Assembly (NCBI RefSeq): GCF_013423485.1
Contig: NZ_JABFFR010000025.1
Location: forward strand, 182,164 to 246,163
Source: Azospirillum oleiclasticum
Lineage (GTDB): Bacteria; Pseudomonadota; Alphaproteobacteria; Azospirillales; Azospirillaceae
Direction: 5' to 3'
DNA: 64,000 bases
Part shown: positions 33,924-42,003 of the stretch, one piece after another
Layout of the letters: each line of letters opens with the position of its first letter
How positions within the stretch are numbered: position 1 is the stretch's first letter
Notes under the pieces: model-generated
What the model was told of the DNA's origin: nothing
The model's input: only the letters and a program-made list of their open reading frames with translations
Databases searched by the model: none
Program-made: the position numbers and the translations under genes

Positions 33924-33939
33924 AAAAATCGATATTATG
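33924..33939. promoter_or_regulatory. Shared operator-like motif, copy 1
   Basis: AAAAATCGATATTATG, 65 bases before the FMN reductase start. The same 16 bases occur at 40983-40998 before the FAH/GntR unit. Its core ATCGAT is palindromic. It is probably bound by a regulator shared by the two units, with the GntR protein at 42004 the nearest candidate. Confidence 0.6.
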
Positions 33940-34003
33940 CTCCCACCGTGGCGCGGGCGGCGTCGCCCGACCGCGCGAACCAAGTCAAAGCAGGGGTGGG
34001 ACC

Positions 34004-34570
34004 ATGATCAGGGTGCTCGGCATTTCCGGAAGCCTCCGGCGGGGCTCCTACAACACCGCACTGCTGCGTGCCGTGCAGGAGCTGGCGCCCGCGGGCATGA
34101 CGGTGGACATCCACGACATCGCCGATGTGCCCCTCTTCAACGACGACGTGCTCCAGGCCGGCTTCCCGCCGGCGGCGGACGCGCTGCGCCAGGCGATGCG
34201 GGCGGCCGATGCCGTCGTCTTCGCCACGCCGGAATACAACCGCTCGATCCCCGGCGTGCTGAAGAACGCCATCGACTGGGCCTCGCGCGGGCCGGACCAG
34301 CCCTTCGACGGCAAGCCGGTGGCGATCATGGGCGCCAGCCGGGGCCTGATCGGCACGGCGCTGGCCAACCACCACCTGCGCCAGATCCTCGTCTACCTCA
34401 ACGCCTTCATGGTCAACGGGCCGGAGGTGCTGGTGGGCGGTGCGCCGCAGAAGTTCGACGGCGACGGGCGGCTGACCGACGAGCCGACCCGCCAGTTCGT
34501 CGCCGCCCACCTCGTCCGTCTGGAGGCGATGGTGCGCGTCAGCCGGGAGCTGAAGGCCGCGCCCCGGTGA
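34004..34570 (+). CDS. NAD(P)H-dependent FMN reductase
   Basis: A 188-residue flavodoxin-fold protein of the NADPH-dependent FMN reductase/azoreductase group. The FMN phosphate loop is GISGSLRRGSYNTALLR (6-22), and TPEYNRSIPGVLKNAIDW is the characteristic second motif. The family reduces flavin, quinones or chromate; beside degradation genes it may supply reduced flavin to a monooxygenase or reduce quinones, but no monooxygenase gene is in this window. A 16-base operator-like motif lies upstream. Confidence 0.9.
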   Translation: MIRVLGISGSLRRGSYNTALLRAVQELAPAGMTVDIHDIADVPLFNDDVLQAGFPPAADALRQAMRAADAVVFATPEYNRSIPGVLKNAIDWASRGPDQPFDGKPVAIMGASRGLIGTALANHHLRQILVYLNAFMVNGPEVLVGGAPQKFDGDGRLTDEPTRQFVAAHLVRLEAMVRVSRELKAAPR

Positions 34571-34590
34571 CGGGGCCGCGAGCCGCCGCC

Positions 34591-35157
34591 TCAGCCATCC
34601 AGGTCCGGCAGGTCGCTGACGCCGCCGCCGACCAGCGGCGGCCGGGCCAGTTCCAGCGCGATGGCGCCCATGTGGTAGTAGCCGATCAGCGCCCCCAGCT
34701 CGACCGCGCCGCGCGCGCCGAACAGGTCGGTGACGCGCCCCAGCGTGTCGTCATCGACCCGGTGCCGCTCCAGGATCTGCGTGGCGAAGGCGTAGACCGC
34801 GGCCTCGTCCGCCCGCTCGAATTCGGGTGTGCGGCGGTGGCGGATGGCATCGACCACGGCGGCGGACAGCCCGCAAGCCTCGGCGGTCGGGGAATGGTTG
34901 CGCCAGACATAGTGCGCCGTCACGTGCCGCGCGGTGACGAGGATCGCCAGCTTGCTCAGCCGCTCCTCGAACACCGTGCCCCAGCGCAGCGTTTCGCCCA
35001 GCCGCTGGGCGCGGTCGGCCAGTTCCGGGCTGTAGAGCCAGATCTGCGTCGGCCCGCGCACGCGGCCCCGCGGTCCGGCCGCGATGGCGTCGTGCACGGC
35101 GCGCTGCTCGGCGTCGAGGGCGTCAAAGGTGGGGAGCGGGATTCGTCTGCTGCTCAT
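34591..35157 (-). CDS. Carboxymuconolactone decarboxylase/AhpD-like protein
   Basis: A 188-residue all-helical CMD-family protein. The typical segment LAILVTARHVTAHYVWRNHSPTAEACGLS is present in positions 78-106, but the catalytic CxxC of AhpD peroxidases is missing, which favours the decarboxylase-type or uncharacterised branch. The start is taken at 35157; the frame could begin further upstream but would run into the leader of the divergent MetE-like gene. Convergent with the FMN reductase. Its role is inferred only from the aromatic-catabolic setting. Confidence 0.8.
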   Translation of the reverse strand: MSSRRIPLPTFDALDAEQRAVHDAIAAGPRGRVRGPTQIWLYSPELADRAQRLGETLRWGTVFEERLSKLAILVTARHVTAHYVWRNHSPTAEACGLSAAVVDAIRHRRTPEFERADEAAVYAFATQILERHRVDDDTLGRVTDLFGARGAVELGALIGYYHMGAIALELARPPLVGGGVSDLPDLDG

Positions 35158-35207
35158 GCCGGGTTTCCAATCAGTCGATGACAATCAAGAGAGGGAGGGA
35201 CAAGACG

Positions 35208-36236
35208 ATGACTCATACGCTTTTGCCGACGACGGTGGTCGGCAGCTACCCGCAGCCGGACTGGCTGATCGACCGCGAGCGGTTGAAGACCTTCGTGCCG
35301 CGCATCCGCGCCGCCGATCTCTGGCGCGTGCCGGCCGAGTTCCTGGAGGAGGCGCAGAACGACGCCACCCTGGTCGCCATCCGTGACATGGAGCGGGCCG
35401 GACTCGACATCATCACCGACGGCGAGATCCGACGGGAAAGCTACTCCAACCACTTCGCCAACAGCCTGGAAGGCGTGGACATCGACAACCCCGCCTCGAT
35501 CGTCGGGCGCGCCGGCAAGGCGGTGATGGTGCCGCGCATCACCGGCCGCATCCGCCGGACGCACGCCGTGGAGAACGAGCCGCTGGCGTTCCTGAAGCGC
35601 AACACCGACCGCCGCATCAAGATCACCCTGCCCGGCCCGTTCACCATGGCCCATCAGGCGCAGGACGAGACCTACGGCGACGTGGAAGCCCTGGCGATGG
35701 ACTTCGCCGCCGCGCTGAACGAGGAGCTGCTGGAACTCCAGGCCATCGGCCCGGACGTGATCCAGCTCGACGAGCCCTGGCTCCAGGCCTTCCCCGACGA
35801 CGCGGCCCGCTTCGGCGTGCGGGTCATCGACCGGGCGCTCCAGGGGATCACTTGCACGAAGGCGGTCCATCTCTGCTTCGGTTATGCCCAGTTCGTCCAT
35901 GACAAGAAGGGCGGCTACGCGTTCCTCGGCCAACTCGCCGACAGCGCGGCGGACCAGATCTCCATCGAGGCGGCGCAGCCCGACTACGATCTCGGCATCC
36001 TCCGCGACTTCACCCGCCAGTCCATCATCCTCGGCGTGATCAACCTCGGCGATCCGGAGGTGGAGGCGGAAGCGCTGGTCGCCTCCCGCATCCGCCGCGG
36101 TCTGGAGCATGTGCCGGCCGAACGGCTGATCGCCGCCCCCGACTGCGGCATGAAGTACCTGTCGCGGGCCAGCGCCTTCGGCAAGCTGAAGGCGCTGTCG
36201 GCCGGAGCCGCCATCGTCCGCCGGACGATCTCCTGA
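35208..36236 (+). CDS. MetE C-terminal domain-like (cobalamin-independent methyltransferase) protein
   Basis: A 342-residue protein equivalent to the C-terminal barrel of cobalamin-independent methionine synthase, without the N-terminal folate-binding half. The zinc ligands of the family are in place: His221 and Cys223 (VHLCFGY) and Cys313 (PDCGMKYL), with LGVINLGDPEVE between. GGGAGGG precedes the ATG at 35208. Such single-domain proteins move a methyl group between a thiol and an unknown carrier. In this catabolic neighbourhood it might handle a methylated or thiol-conjugated substrate, but that is inference. A terminator follows. Confidence 0.85.
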   Translation: MTHTLLPTTVVGSYPQPDWLIDRERLKTFVPRIRAADLWRVPAEFLEEAQNDATLVAIRDMERAGLDIITDGEIRRESYSNHFANSLEGVDIDNPASIVGRAGKAVMVPRITGRIRRTHAVENEPLAFLKRNTDRRIKITLPGPFTMAHQAQDETYGDVEALAMDFAAALNEELLELQAIGPDVIQLDEPWLQAFPDDAARFGVRVIDRALQGITCTKAVHLCFGYAQFVHDKKGGYAFLGQLADSAADQISIEAAQPDYDLGILRDFTRQSIILGVINLGDPEVEAEALVASRIRRGLEHVPAERLIAAPDCGMKYLSRASAFGKLKALSAGAAIVRRTIS

Positions 36237-36243
36237 TGACGAG

Positions 36244-36275
36244 CCCTCCCCCGCTCCGAGGCGGGGGAGGGTTTT
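36244..36275 (+). terminator. Intrinsic terminator after the MetE-like gene
   Basis: An 11-bp perfect stem (CCCTCCCCCGC with GCGGGGGAGGG), a 6-base loop, then TTTT at 36272-36275. It starts 8 bases after the stop and lies between convergent genes; the T-run serves the plus strand. Confidence 0.8.
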
Positions 36276-36281
36276 CGTCCC

Positions 36282-37280
36282 TCACCCCTTGCGGGCCAGG
36301 AACTCCTCCAGCGAGATCAGGGTCAGCGGGATGTCGGACGGCTTGACGGTGGCACCGTCGAATTCGGTGGCTTCGAACAGCCAGCTCTTGGGCGGCGGCA
36401 TTTCCCACGACTGCCGGTTGGCGGTGTGCCAGTGCACCGGCCCGTCGTCCAGGTCGAGAATCTGGATGGGCGGCGGCAGGATTTCCACCCGGTGCCCGTC
36501 CGGGTCGCGGAAATAGACGTAGAAGCTGTGCCCCTGCCCGTGCCGCGCCGGGCCGCGCTCGATGCTGGTCTTGAAGCCGGTGTTTCCGGCCGTATCCAGC
36601 GCCCGGAACAGGCAGGTGGTGTCGGTCACGATGTAGGCGAAGTGGTGCATCTTCGGACCCGGCCGGGTCAGGAAGACGATGTCGTGCGGGTTGTTTTTCC
36701 GGTAGAGGAAGATGGCGAGGGGCTGGTCGTCCTCCGGCTTGTCGGTGGCGTAGTCGGAGATGCGGAACCCCAAATCCGTGTAGAAGCGCGCGGCGGACCC
36801 CACCTCGGGCGCCAGGAACTGGAAATGGTCGAAGCGGAGCGCGCCGCCGCCCTTGTGCAACTGCACTTGGTCGTGCAGACGCCGCTGCACCGGCATCGAC
36901 GCCACGAATTCTAGCGGCATGCCGAGTGGATCGGACACGTGTAGCGTGCGGCCCTGATGGGGCCGATCGACCCACACCGCCTCGCGGCCGGTGCCGTCGA
37001 AATGCTCCTTGGCCCGGTCGAGGTCGTCGTCCGAGAAGACGCGCAGGCCGACACGCTGGCAGAGCGGTTTGCCGTCGCTCCTCACCAGGACAAGGCTGTG
37101 GTGGCAGGACTCCTCCAGCCCGCGCAGATACACGGTGTTCGAGTCTTCGGCCGTCACCACCAGCCCGATCACCTCGGTGTAAAAGGTCTTGCTCGCCTCA
37201 AGATCCCGAGCGGTCAGCACGATGTGGCTGGCTCGCGTGATGTTGAAGGGAGGGTCGAAATTGGTAACTGGCACCGGCAT
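36282..37280 (-). CDS. Extradiol ring-cleavage dioxygenase, homoprotocatechuate 2,3-dioxygenase type
   Basis: A 332-residue two-domain vicinal-oxygen-chelate enzyme whose layout follows the Brevibacterium/Arthrobacter HPCD. The iron ligands can be placed at His152 (RFDHF), His212 or 213 (KMHHFAY) and Glu266 (GHRVEI), with the acid-base His199 in NPHDIVF and Tyr256 retained. HPCD Asn157 is Gln154 here. It therefore most likely opens a catechol ring by meta-cleavage. GGGAGAAA precedes the ATG at 37280. It is divergent from the NodB-type gene. The exact catechol is unknown. Confidence 0.87.
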   Translation of the reverse strand: MPVPVTNFDPPFNITRASHIVLTARDLEASKTFYTEVIGLVVTAEDSNTVYLRGLEESCHHSLVLVRSDGKPLCQRVGLRVFSDDDLDRAKEHFDGTGREAVWVDRPHQGRTLHVSDPLGMPLEFVASMPVQRRLHDQVQLHKGGGALRFDHFQFLAPEVGSAARFYTDLGFRISDYATDKPEDDQPLAIFLYRKNNPHDIVFLTRPGPKMHHFAYIVTDTTCLFRALDTAGNTGFKTSIERGPARHGQGHSFYVYFRDPDGHRVEILPPPIQILDLDDGPVHWHTANRQSWEMPPPKSWLFEATEFDGATVKPSDIPLTLISLEEFLARKG

Positions 37281-37393
37281 TGCTGTTTCTCCCGTTTTAT
37301 TCGAGGTAGAGCGCGCCAATAAAGGAGTCTTCTTTATTGATTTGCGCTCCATACTGTTGCATGCTTCAGCATGTATTGCTGAAGAGGAACGCG

Positions 37394-38059
37394 ATGACGA
37401 CGCTCACCTTGACCTTCGACAATGGTCCGGTGCCGGGGGCCACCGACGCCATCCTCGACCGGCTGCGCGACCGCGGGCTCCTCGCCACCTTCTTCGTCAT
37501 CGGCGAGCGGCTGCTCGATCCGGCGGGGCGCCGACTGGCGGAACGCGCGCGGGCCGAAGGCCACTGGATCGGCAACCACACCCTGACCCACACCAAACCC
37601 TTCGGCGAGTACGAGGAGCCGGGCCATGCGGCGGTCGAGATCGGCGGGGCGGAGGCGCTGATCGGCGACCTCGCCTCGCCCGAGCGCTTCTTCCGGCCGG
37701 TCGGCCGCGGGCAGCTCGGCCCGCATCTGCTGACCCCGGAAGCGCGCGACCATCTGATCGACCATCGCTACACCCTGGTCACCTGGAACAACGTGCCCCG
37801 CGACTGGGTCGAGCCGCAGCGGGATTGGCTGGAGCGGGCGATCGATGGGATGGCGGCGTCCGAGCGGAACCTCATCGTCCTTCACGACCACTGCATCGTC
37901 GAGATGCTGGACACGCTCGACGCTTTCCTCGACCGGATGGCGGCTGACGGAGTGGAGATCGTCCAGGCGATGCCCGAGGAATGCCTGCCGATCCGCCGCG
38001 GCCGGGTGGTCCTGCCCATCGACGGCTTCGTCGGCGACGCGGCGGCACCGGGGGCGTGA
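37394..38059 (+). CDS. Polysaccharide deacetylase-family (NodB-like) protein
   Basis: A 221-residue NodB-homology protein. Motif 1 reads TFDNGP (7-12): the catalytic Asp9 is kept, but the second, metal-binding Asp of TFDDGP is Asn10. Motif 2 is HTLTH (62-66), complete for a metal site. No signal peptide is visible, so it is cytoplasmic, unlike cell-wall deacetylases, and closer to the small-molecule branch (such as allantoinase-like enzymes). AGAGGAA precedes the ATG. In a catabolic cluster it may hydrolyse an amide intermediate, but this is inference. Confidence 0.83.
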   Translation: MTTLTLTFDNGPVPGATDAILDRLRDRGLLATFFVIGERLLDPAGRRLAERARAEGHWIGNHTLTHTKPFGEYEEPGHAAVEIGGAEALIGDLASPERFFRPVGRGQLGPHLLTPEARDHLIDHRYTLVTWNNVPRDWVEPQRDWLERAIDGMAASERNLIVLHDHCIVEMLDTLDAFLDRMAADGVEIVQAMPEECLPIRRGRVVLPIDGFVGDAAAPGA

Positions 38060-38082
38060 CCCCCGGCACCGCGCGGTCGCGC

Positions 38083-38844
38083 TCAGTGCGTGCCGATCGC
38101 GCGTTCCAGATCCAGCTCGTACTGCTGGAAGAGCGGGTCGAAGCGGTTGCGCGGGCGCGGCAGCTCGATCCTCTGCTCCATGGCGATCTGGGCCGGACGG
38201 CCCGCCAGCACCAGCACGCGGTCCGACAGATAGACCGCCTCGCGGATGTCGTGGGTGATGAACAGGATGGTGTTCCGCGTCTTCATCCAGATGTTGCTGA
38301 GCGCGGTCTGCATCGCCTCGCGCGTCTGGGCGTCGAGCGCGCCGAACGGCTCGTCCATCAGCAGCGCCGCCGGTTCGATGGCGAGCGCGCGGGCGAGGCC
38401 GACGCGCTGGCGCATGCCGCCGGACAGGCGGTACGGGAAGTAATCCTCGAAGCCATTGAGGCCGACCAGCTCCACATACTTGCGCGCCATCTCCATCTGC
38501 TGGCGCTGCGGCACCCCCTTCGACTTCAGGCCGAAGGCGATGTTGCCGAGCACGGTCAGCCAGGGGAACAGCGCGAATTCCTGGAACACGATGCCGCGGT
38601 CCAGGCCGGGGCCGGTGACCGGGTTGCCATCGACATAGATGGCGCCGTCCGACACCTCGGCCAGACCGCCGGCCATGCTCAGCAGCGTCGACTTGCCGCA
38701 GCCCGACGCGCCGATGATCGACACGAACTCCCCGTCCTCGACGGTGAAGGAGATGTTGCGGAAGACGTGCAGCAGGCGGGTGGTGTTCCAGCCTTCCTTG
38801 CGGCGGTACGTCTTGCTCAGATTCTCGATGCGCAGCTCGCCCAT
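38083..38844 (-). CDS. ABC transporter ATP-binding protein, nitrate/sulfonate/taurine type
   Basis: A 253-residue SsuB/TauB-type ATPase with Walker A GASGCGKST, signature LSGGMRQRVGLARA, Walker B LLMDEPFGALDA and switch His in FITHD. It starts 2 bases after the permease gene stops; together with the permease and the binding protein at 39751-40752 it makes one importer. The cluster's aromatic-catabolism context suggests an aromatic carboxylate or similar anion rather than taurine, since no sulfonate monooxygenase is present. Confidence 0.93.
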   Translation of the reverse strand: MGELRIENLSKTYRRKEGWNTTRLLHVFRNISFTVEDGEFVSIIGASGCGKSTLLSMAGGLAEVSDGAIYVDGNPVTGPGLDRGIVFQEFALFPWLTVLGNIAFGLKSKGVPQRQQMEMARKYVELVGLNGFEDYFPYRLSGGMRQRVGLARALAIEPAALLMDEPFGALDAQTREAMQTALSNIWMKTRNTILFITHDIREAVYLSDRVLVLAGRPAQIAMEQRIELPRPRNRFDPLFQQYELDLERAIGTH

Positions 38845-38846
38845 GG

Positions 38847-39704
38847 TCAGCTCAGCTCCCGGACCGTGCCCCAGCGTTCGACGGTCATGATCTCAAGGGT
38901 GCGCAGGAAGACGCGCTCGATCAGCAGCCCGACCAGCCCGACCACCAGAAGGCCGGCGTAGACCACCTCCGAATGGAAGAACTCGCGGCCCCAGTAGATG
39001 CGGTAGCCGAGACCGGAGGTCACCGACACCAGCATCTCCGCCACGATCAGGATGCGCCAGCAGCGCGAGAAGGCCAGCCGATAGCCGGCGATGATCGACG
39101 GCAGCGCCGCCGGGATCAGCACCCGCCAGAACAGCGACAGGCCGGTCGCGCCGAACGCCTTGCCGGCGCGGATCATCGAGTTGTCGACCGCCTTCACGCC
39201 GCTCCAGGTGTTCAGCACGACGGTCAGCGCCACCTCGTACATGAGGATGCTGGTGATCGCCGCCTCGGTCAGGCCGAACCAGATCATCGACAGCGGGAAC
39301 AGCGCGGTGCCGGGGATCGCCAGCAGAAAGTTCACCGGGGCCGACAGCACCCGTTCCCACATCTTGAAGTAGCCCATCATCACGCCGATGGCGGTGCCGA
39401 TGACGATGCCGACGATGACGCTCTTGAACAGCCGGGTGATGGTACCGGCGATGTCGGTCCACAGGAAGCCGTCGGCCGCCAGCTTGACGATGGCCGCCAG
39501 GATGTCGCTGACCGGCGGCAACAGGGCCGCCGGCATGCCGCTGAGCCGCGCCAGCAGCTCCCACGCCACCCCCAGAGCCACCAGCGGCAGAATGACGTAC
39601 AGGAGATTGGTGACGCCGGTCATCAGGCCGCCGCCGGAGCGCGTCTCCTCCGGCAGGGTCGGGTGCGCAAGACGGTCGTCGGCCGTCCGTGTCATGGCCA
39701 TCAT
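38847..39704 (-). CDS. ABC transporter permease, SsuC/TauC type
   Basis: A 285-residue inner-membrane permease with about six helices, beginning at about residue 30 (TNLLYVILPLVALGVAWELLA). The cytoplasmic docking loop reads IRAGKAFGATGLSLFWRVLIPAALP near 175-199. The N-terminal 30 residues are polar. Two more Met codons follow the first within four residues, so the exact start is uncertain by a few codons. It is downstream of the binding-protein gene by 46 bases. Confidence 0.92.
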   Translation of the reverse strand: MMAMTRTADDRLAHPTLPEETRSGGGLMTGVTNLLYVILPLVALGVAWELLARLSGMPAALLPPVSDILAAIVKLAADGFLWTDIAGTITRLFKSVIVGIVIGTAIGVMMGYFKMWERVLSAPVNFLLAIPGTALFPLSMIWFGLTEAAITSILMYEVALTVVLNTWSGVKAVDNSMIRAGKAFGATGLSLFWRVLIPAALPSIIAGYRLAFSRCWRILIVAEMLVSVTSGLGYRIYWGREFFHSEVVYAGLLVVGLVGLLIERVFLRTLEIMTVERWGTVRELS

Positions 39705-39750
39705 GCCCTCCGGGCGCAGGTCGGGTGCCGGTCCTCTTCGGGAGAGCGGC

Positions 39751-40752
39751 TTATTTCAGGGCGGCTTCGGCCTTGTCGCCGAAGCTGCGGTCGACGATCT
39801 TCGCCAGATCGGGCTTGCTGCCGATCTGCCCGGACTCGACCAGGAATTCCGCAGTGCTCGGCATGTCGCGCAGGTCGCCCTCGGTGAAGTTGGCGCCGCC
39901 GAACTTGTCCACCTCGAACATCATCACCCGCAGCGTCGCCTCGTCGAGATCGGCGCCGGTCTTCTTGATGTAGTCGGTGTAGATGCGGACGGCGGCATCC
40001 TGGTTCTCGCGGATGAACTTGTGCGCCTTGGCGTAGGCATTCACCACACCCTGCACCATCTTGGGTTTGGCCGCCATGTAATCCGGCGTGGTGATCAGGA
40101 TCAGCGGGTAGGTGATGTCGGCCTGCTGTTCGAAGTCGCGGGCGGACATGACCTCCTTGCCGTTCCCGGCCTGCACGATCCGCTGCATCATCGGGTCCCA
40201 GCCGACCACCGCATCGAAGCTGCCGGCCGAGGCCATGGCCGTTGGCATGTCGGTGACGCGGACGTTGGCGATCTGGAAGTCGGTCTCCTTCAGGCCGGCC
40301 TTCTTCACCAACATCTGGAAGACGCCGTGCACCCCGGTGCCGACCTGGATGCCGATGCGCTTGCCCTTGAAGTCGGCCAGGGTCTTGCGGTCGGCGTTGG
40401 CGTTGGAGGCGACCATCTTGCCGGTGAAGCCGCGCGACCCGACGCCCACCGCGACCAGGGGAATGCCCTTGGTGACGGCGGAGAAGAATGTGACGTGCGC
40501 CACTTCGCCGAACTGGATCGACTTGGACGCCAGCGCCTCGATGGCAATGTTGCCGCGCGGCACCGGCTTCAGGTCGGCGTCGATCCCCTGCTCCTTGAAG
40601 AAGCCCTGCTCATGGGCGACCAGCGAGGACACGAAGTTCACCCCCGACGCCATGCTGATCGCGACCTTTTCGGTCTGCGCCGCCGCCGGCAGTGCCGCGA
40701 AGCCGATGCCCGCCGCCAGAAGCGCTCCGAATGCGGTGGTCTTCCAATCCAT
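39751..40752 (-). CDS. ABC transporter substrate-binding protein, NMT1/SsuA family
   Basis: A 333-residue periplasmic protein with Sec signal peptide MDWKTTAFGALLAAGIGFAA ending in PAAAQ. The NMT1-like fold shows VNFVSSLVAHEQGFFKEQGID, the alpha-helical hinge KGKRIGIQVGTGVHGVFQ and a long C-terminal region rich in helices. GGGAGGG precedes the ATG at 40752. The ligand is unknown; relatives bind sulfonates, phthalate or other aromatic carboxylates. It is divergently arranged with the FAH/GntR operon, with three ATCGAT-containing sites in the intergenic region. Confidence 0.9.
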   Translation of the reverse strand: MDWKTTAFGALLAAGIGFAALPAAAQTEKVAISMASGVNFVSSLVAHEQGFFKEQGIDADLKPVPRGNIAIEALASKSIQFGEVAHVTFFSAVTKGIPLVAVGVGSRGFTGKMVASNANADRKTLADFKGKRIGIQVGTGVHGVFQMLVKKAGLKETDFQIANVRVTDMPTAMASAGSFDAVVGWDPMMQRIVQAGNGKEVMSARDFEQQADITYPLILITTPDYMAAKPKMVQGVVNAYAKAHKFIRENQDAAVRIYTDYIKKTGADLDEATLRVMMFEVDKFGGANFTEGDLRDMPSTAEFLVESGQIGSKPDLAKIVDRSFGDKAEAALK

Positions 40753-40907
40753 TGTCCGTTCCCTCCCGATGATCCGGGCTCGTCCGGCGTTCACCGCGCC
40801 GGTGATGGCCTCGCTCCGGCTGGGGGAATGTCCCCGATGGCCAGGGGCCTTGAGCCGTTGCTCACTTGCCGTCACGGATCGTACGGCTTCAAACGAAATG
40901 GGTCAAG

Positions 40908-40998
40908 ATATCGATATTCCATCCGACTGACATTTTTATCGATGATCAGTCCGTTTTCCGATCAATCCGCTTGACGGCCCATAAAAATCGATATTATG
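40908..40998. promoter_or_regulatory. Divergent control region with three ATCGAT sites and a plus-strand promoter
   Basis: The 321-base gap between the ABC and FAH units contains ATATCGATAT (40908-40917, fully palindromic), TTTTTATCGATGATC (40933-40947) and AAAAATCGATATTATG (40983-40998, identical to the motif at 33924-33939). A -35 TTGACG (40971-40976) stands so that the third site covers the -10 region, where bound protein would block polymerase. The rest of 40753-41073 shows no gene. Confidence 0.55.
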
Positions 40999-41073
40999 TG
41001 TGCAAAACGCCGCCATCGGCGGACATGCCCGGCCGGCGCTCCGCCGACGCCGCGGGCCGAGAGGAGGAAGCCA

Positions 41074-41967
41074 ATGCGAATTCTGCGGTTCGACCATCAC
41101 GGAACGCCGGACATCGGGATCGCCCTGGGCGACGAGATCGTGCCCCTGTCGTCGCTTCCCGGCGACCCGCTGCCGGTGTCGATCCGCGGCGTGATCGAGG
41201 GTGGTCCGGCGGTTCTGGCGGACATCGCCCACCGGCTCATGGCGGTGCCGGCCAGCGCCCGCCTGCCGATGACTGACGTGCGGACGCTGATGCCGATCCC
41301 CGATCCCGGCAAGGTCGTCTGCCTGGGCCTCAACTACGCCAAGCACGCCAAGGAGGGCGGGCACGAGGTTCCCGACTACCCGTCGATGTTCCTGCGCTGC
41401 ACCACCTCGCTCATCGATCCCGGCGCGCCCATGGTGGTGCCGCGCTGCTCGGAGCGTCTCGACTACGAGGCGGAGCTGATGGTGGTGATCGGCAAGCGCT
41501 GCCGGTACGTTCCGGAATCGGAGGCGCTGGACGCGGTGTTCGGCTACACGCTGTTCAACGACGGCTCGGTGCGCGATTACCAGCGGCGGACGGCGCAGTG
41601 GACGGCGGGCAAGAACTTCGACGGTACCGGCCCGGTCGGCCCCTGGATCGTCACCGCCGACGAGCTGCCGCCGGGTGCGGACGGGCTGCGCATCCGCTCC
41701 CTGGTCAACGGCCAGGTGATGCAGGACGCGAACACCAACACCATGCTGTTCAACGTCGCCCGCACCATCGCCATCGTGTCGGAGATCATGACGCTGGAGC
41801 CGGGCGACATGATCGCCACCGGCACGCCGGAAGGCGTCGGCCACGCCCGCAACCCGCCGGTGTGGCTGCGGCCCGGCGACATGGTGACCGTCGAGGTCGA
41901 GCGGGTGGGTTCCCTCACCTGTCCGGTGGTCGCGGATGTCGAAGCGGCGGTGCCCGAAGCGGTATGA
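41074..41967 (+). CDS. Fumarylacetoacetate hydrolase-family enzyme
   Basis: A 297-residue FAH-superfamily enzyme. Metal-binding features are LDYEAELMVVIG and GYTLFNDGSVRDYQ, plus the classical ATGTPEGVGHARNPPVWLRPGDMV loop near residues 248-272. Family members hydrolyse, decarboxylate or isomerise ring-cleavage beta-diketo or oxo-diacid products. A GAGGAGGAAG site precedes the ATG at 41074. It is the first gene of a unit with a GntR regulator and a second FAH gene; beside an extradiol dioxygenase, an HpaG-like decarboxylase/isomerase role is possible. Confidence 0.9.
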   Translation: MRILRFDHHGTPDIGIALGDEIVPLSSLPGDPLPVSIRGVIEGGPAVLADIAHRLMAVPASARLPMTDVRTLMPIPDPGKVVCLGLNYAKHAKEGGHEVPDYPSMFLRCTTSLIDPGAPMVVPRCSERLDYEAELMVVIGKRCRYVPESEALDAVFGYTLFNDGSVRDYQRRTAQWTAGKNFDGTGPVGPWIVTADELPPGADGLRIRSLVNGQVMQDANTNTMLFNVARTIAIVSEIMTLEPGDMIATGTPEGVGHARNPPVWLRPGDMVTVEVERVGSLTCPVVADVEAAVPEAV

Positions 41968-42003
41968 TGGCGGCAACGCCCACAGCCCAGCGCGGATCCC
42001 GGC

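Noticed and set aside
38083..40752. Assignment of the ABC transporter as a taurine or alkanesulfonate importer
   Set aside because: The ATPase and permease resemble Ssu/Tau proteins, but no sulfonate monooxygenase or dioxygenase is nearby; the catabolic context fits another anion better.
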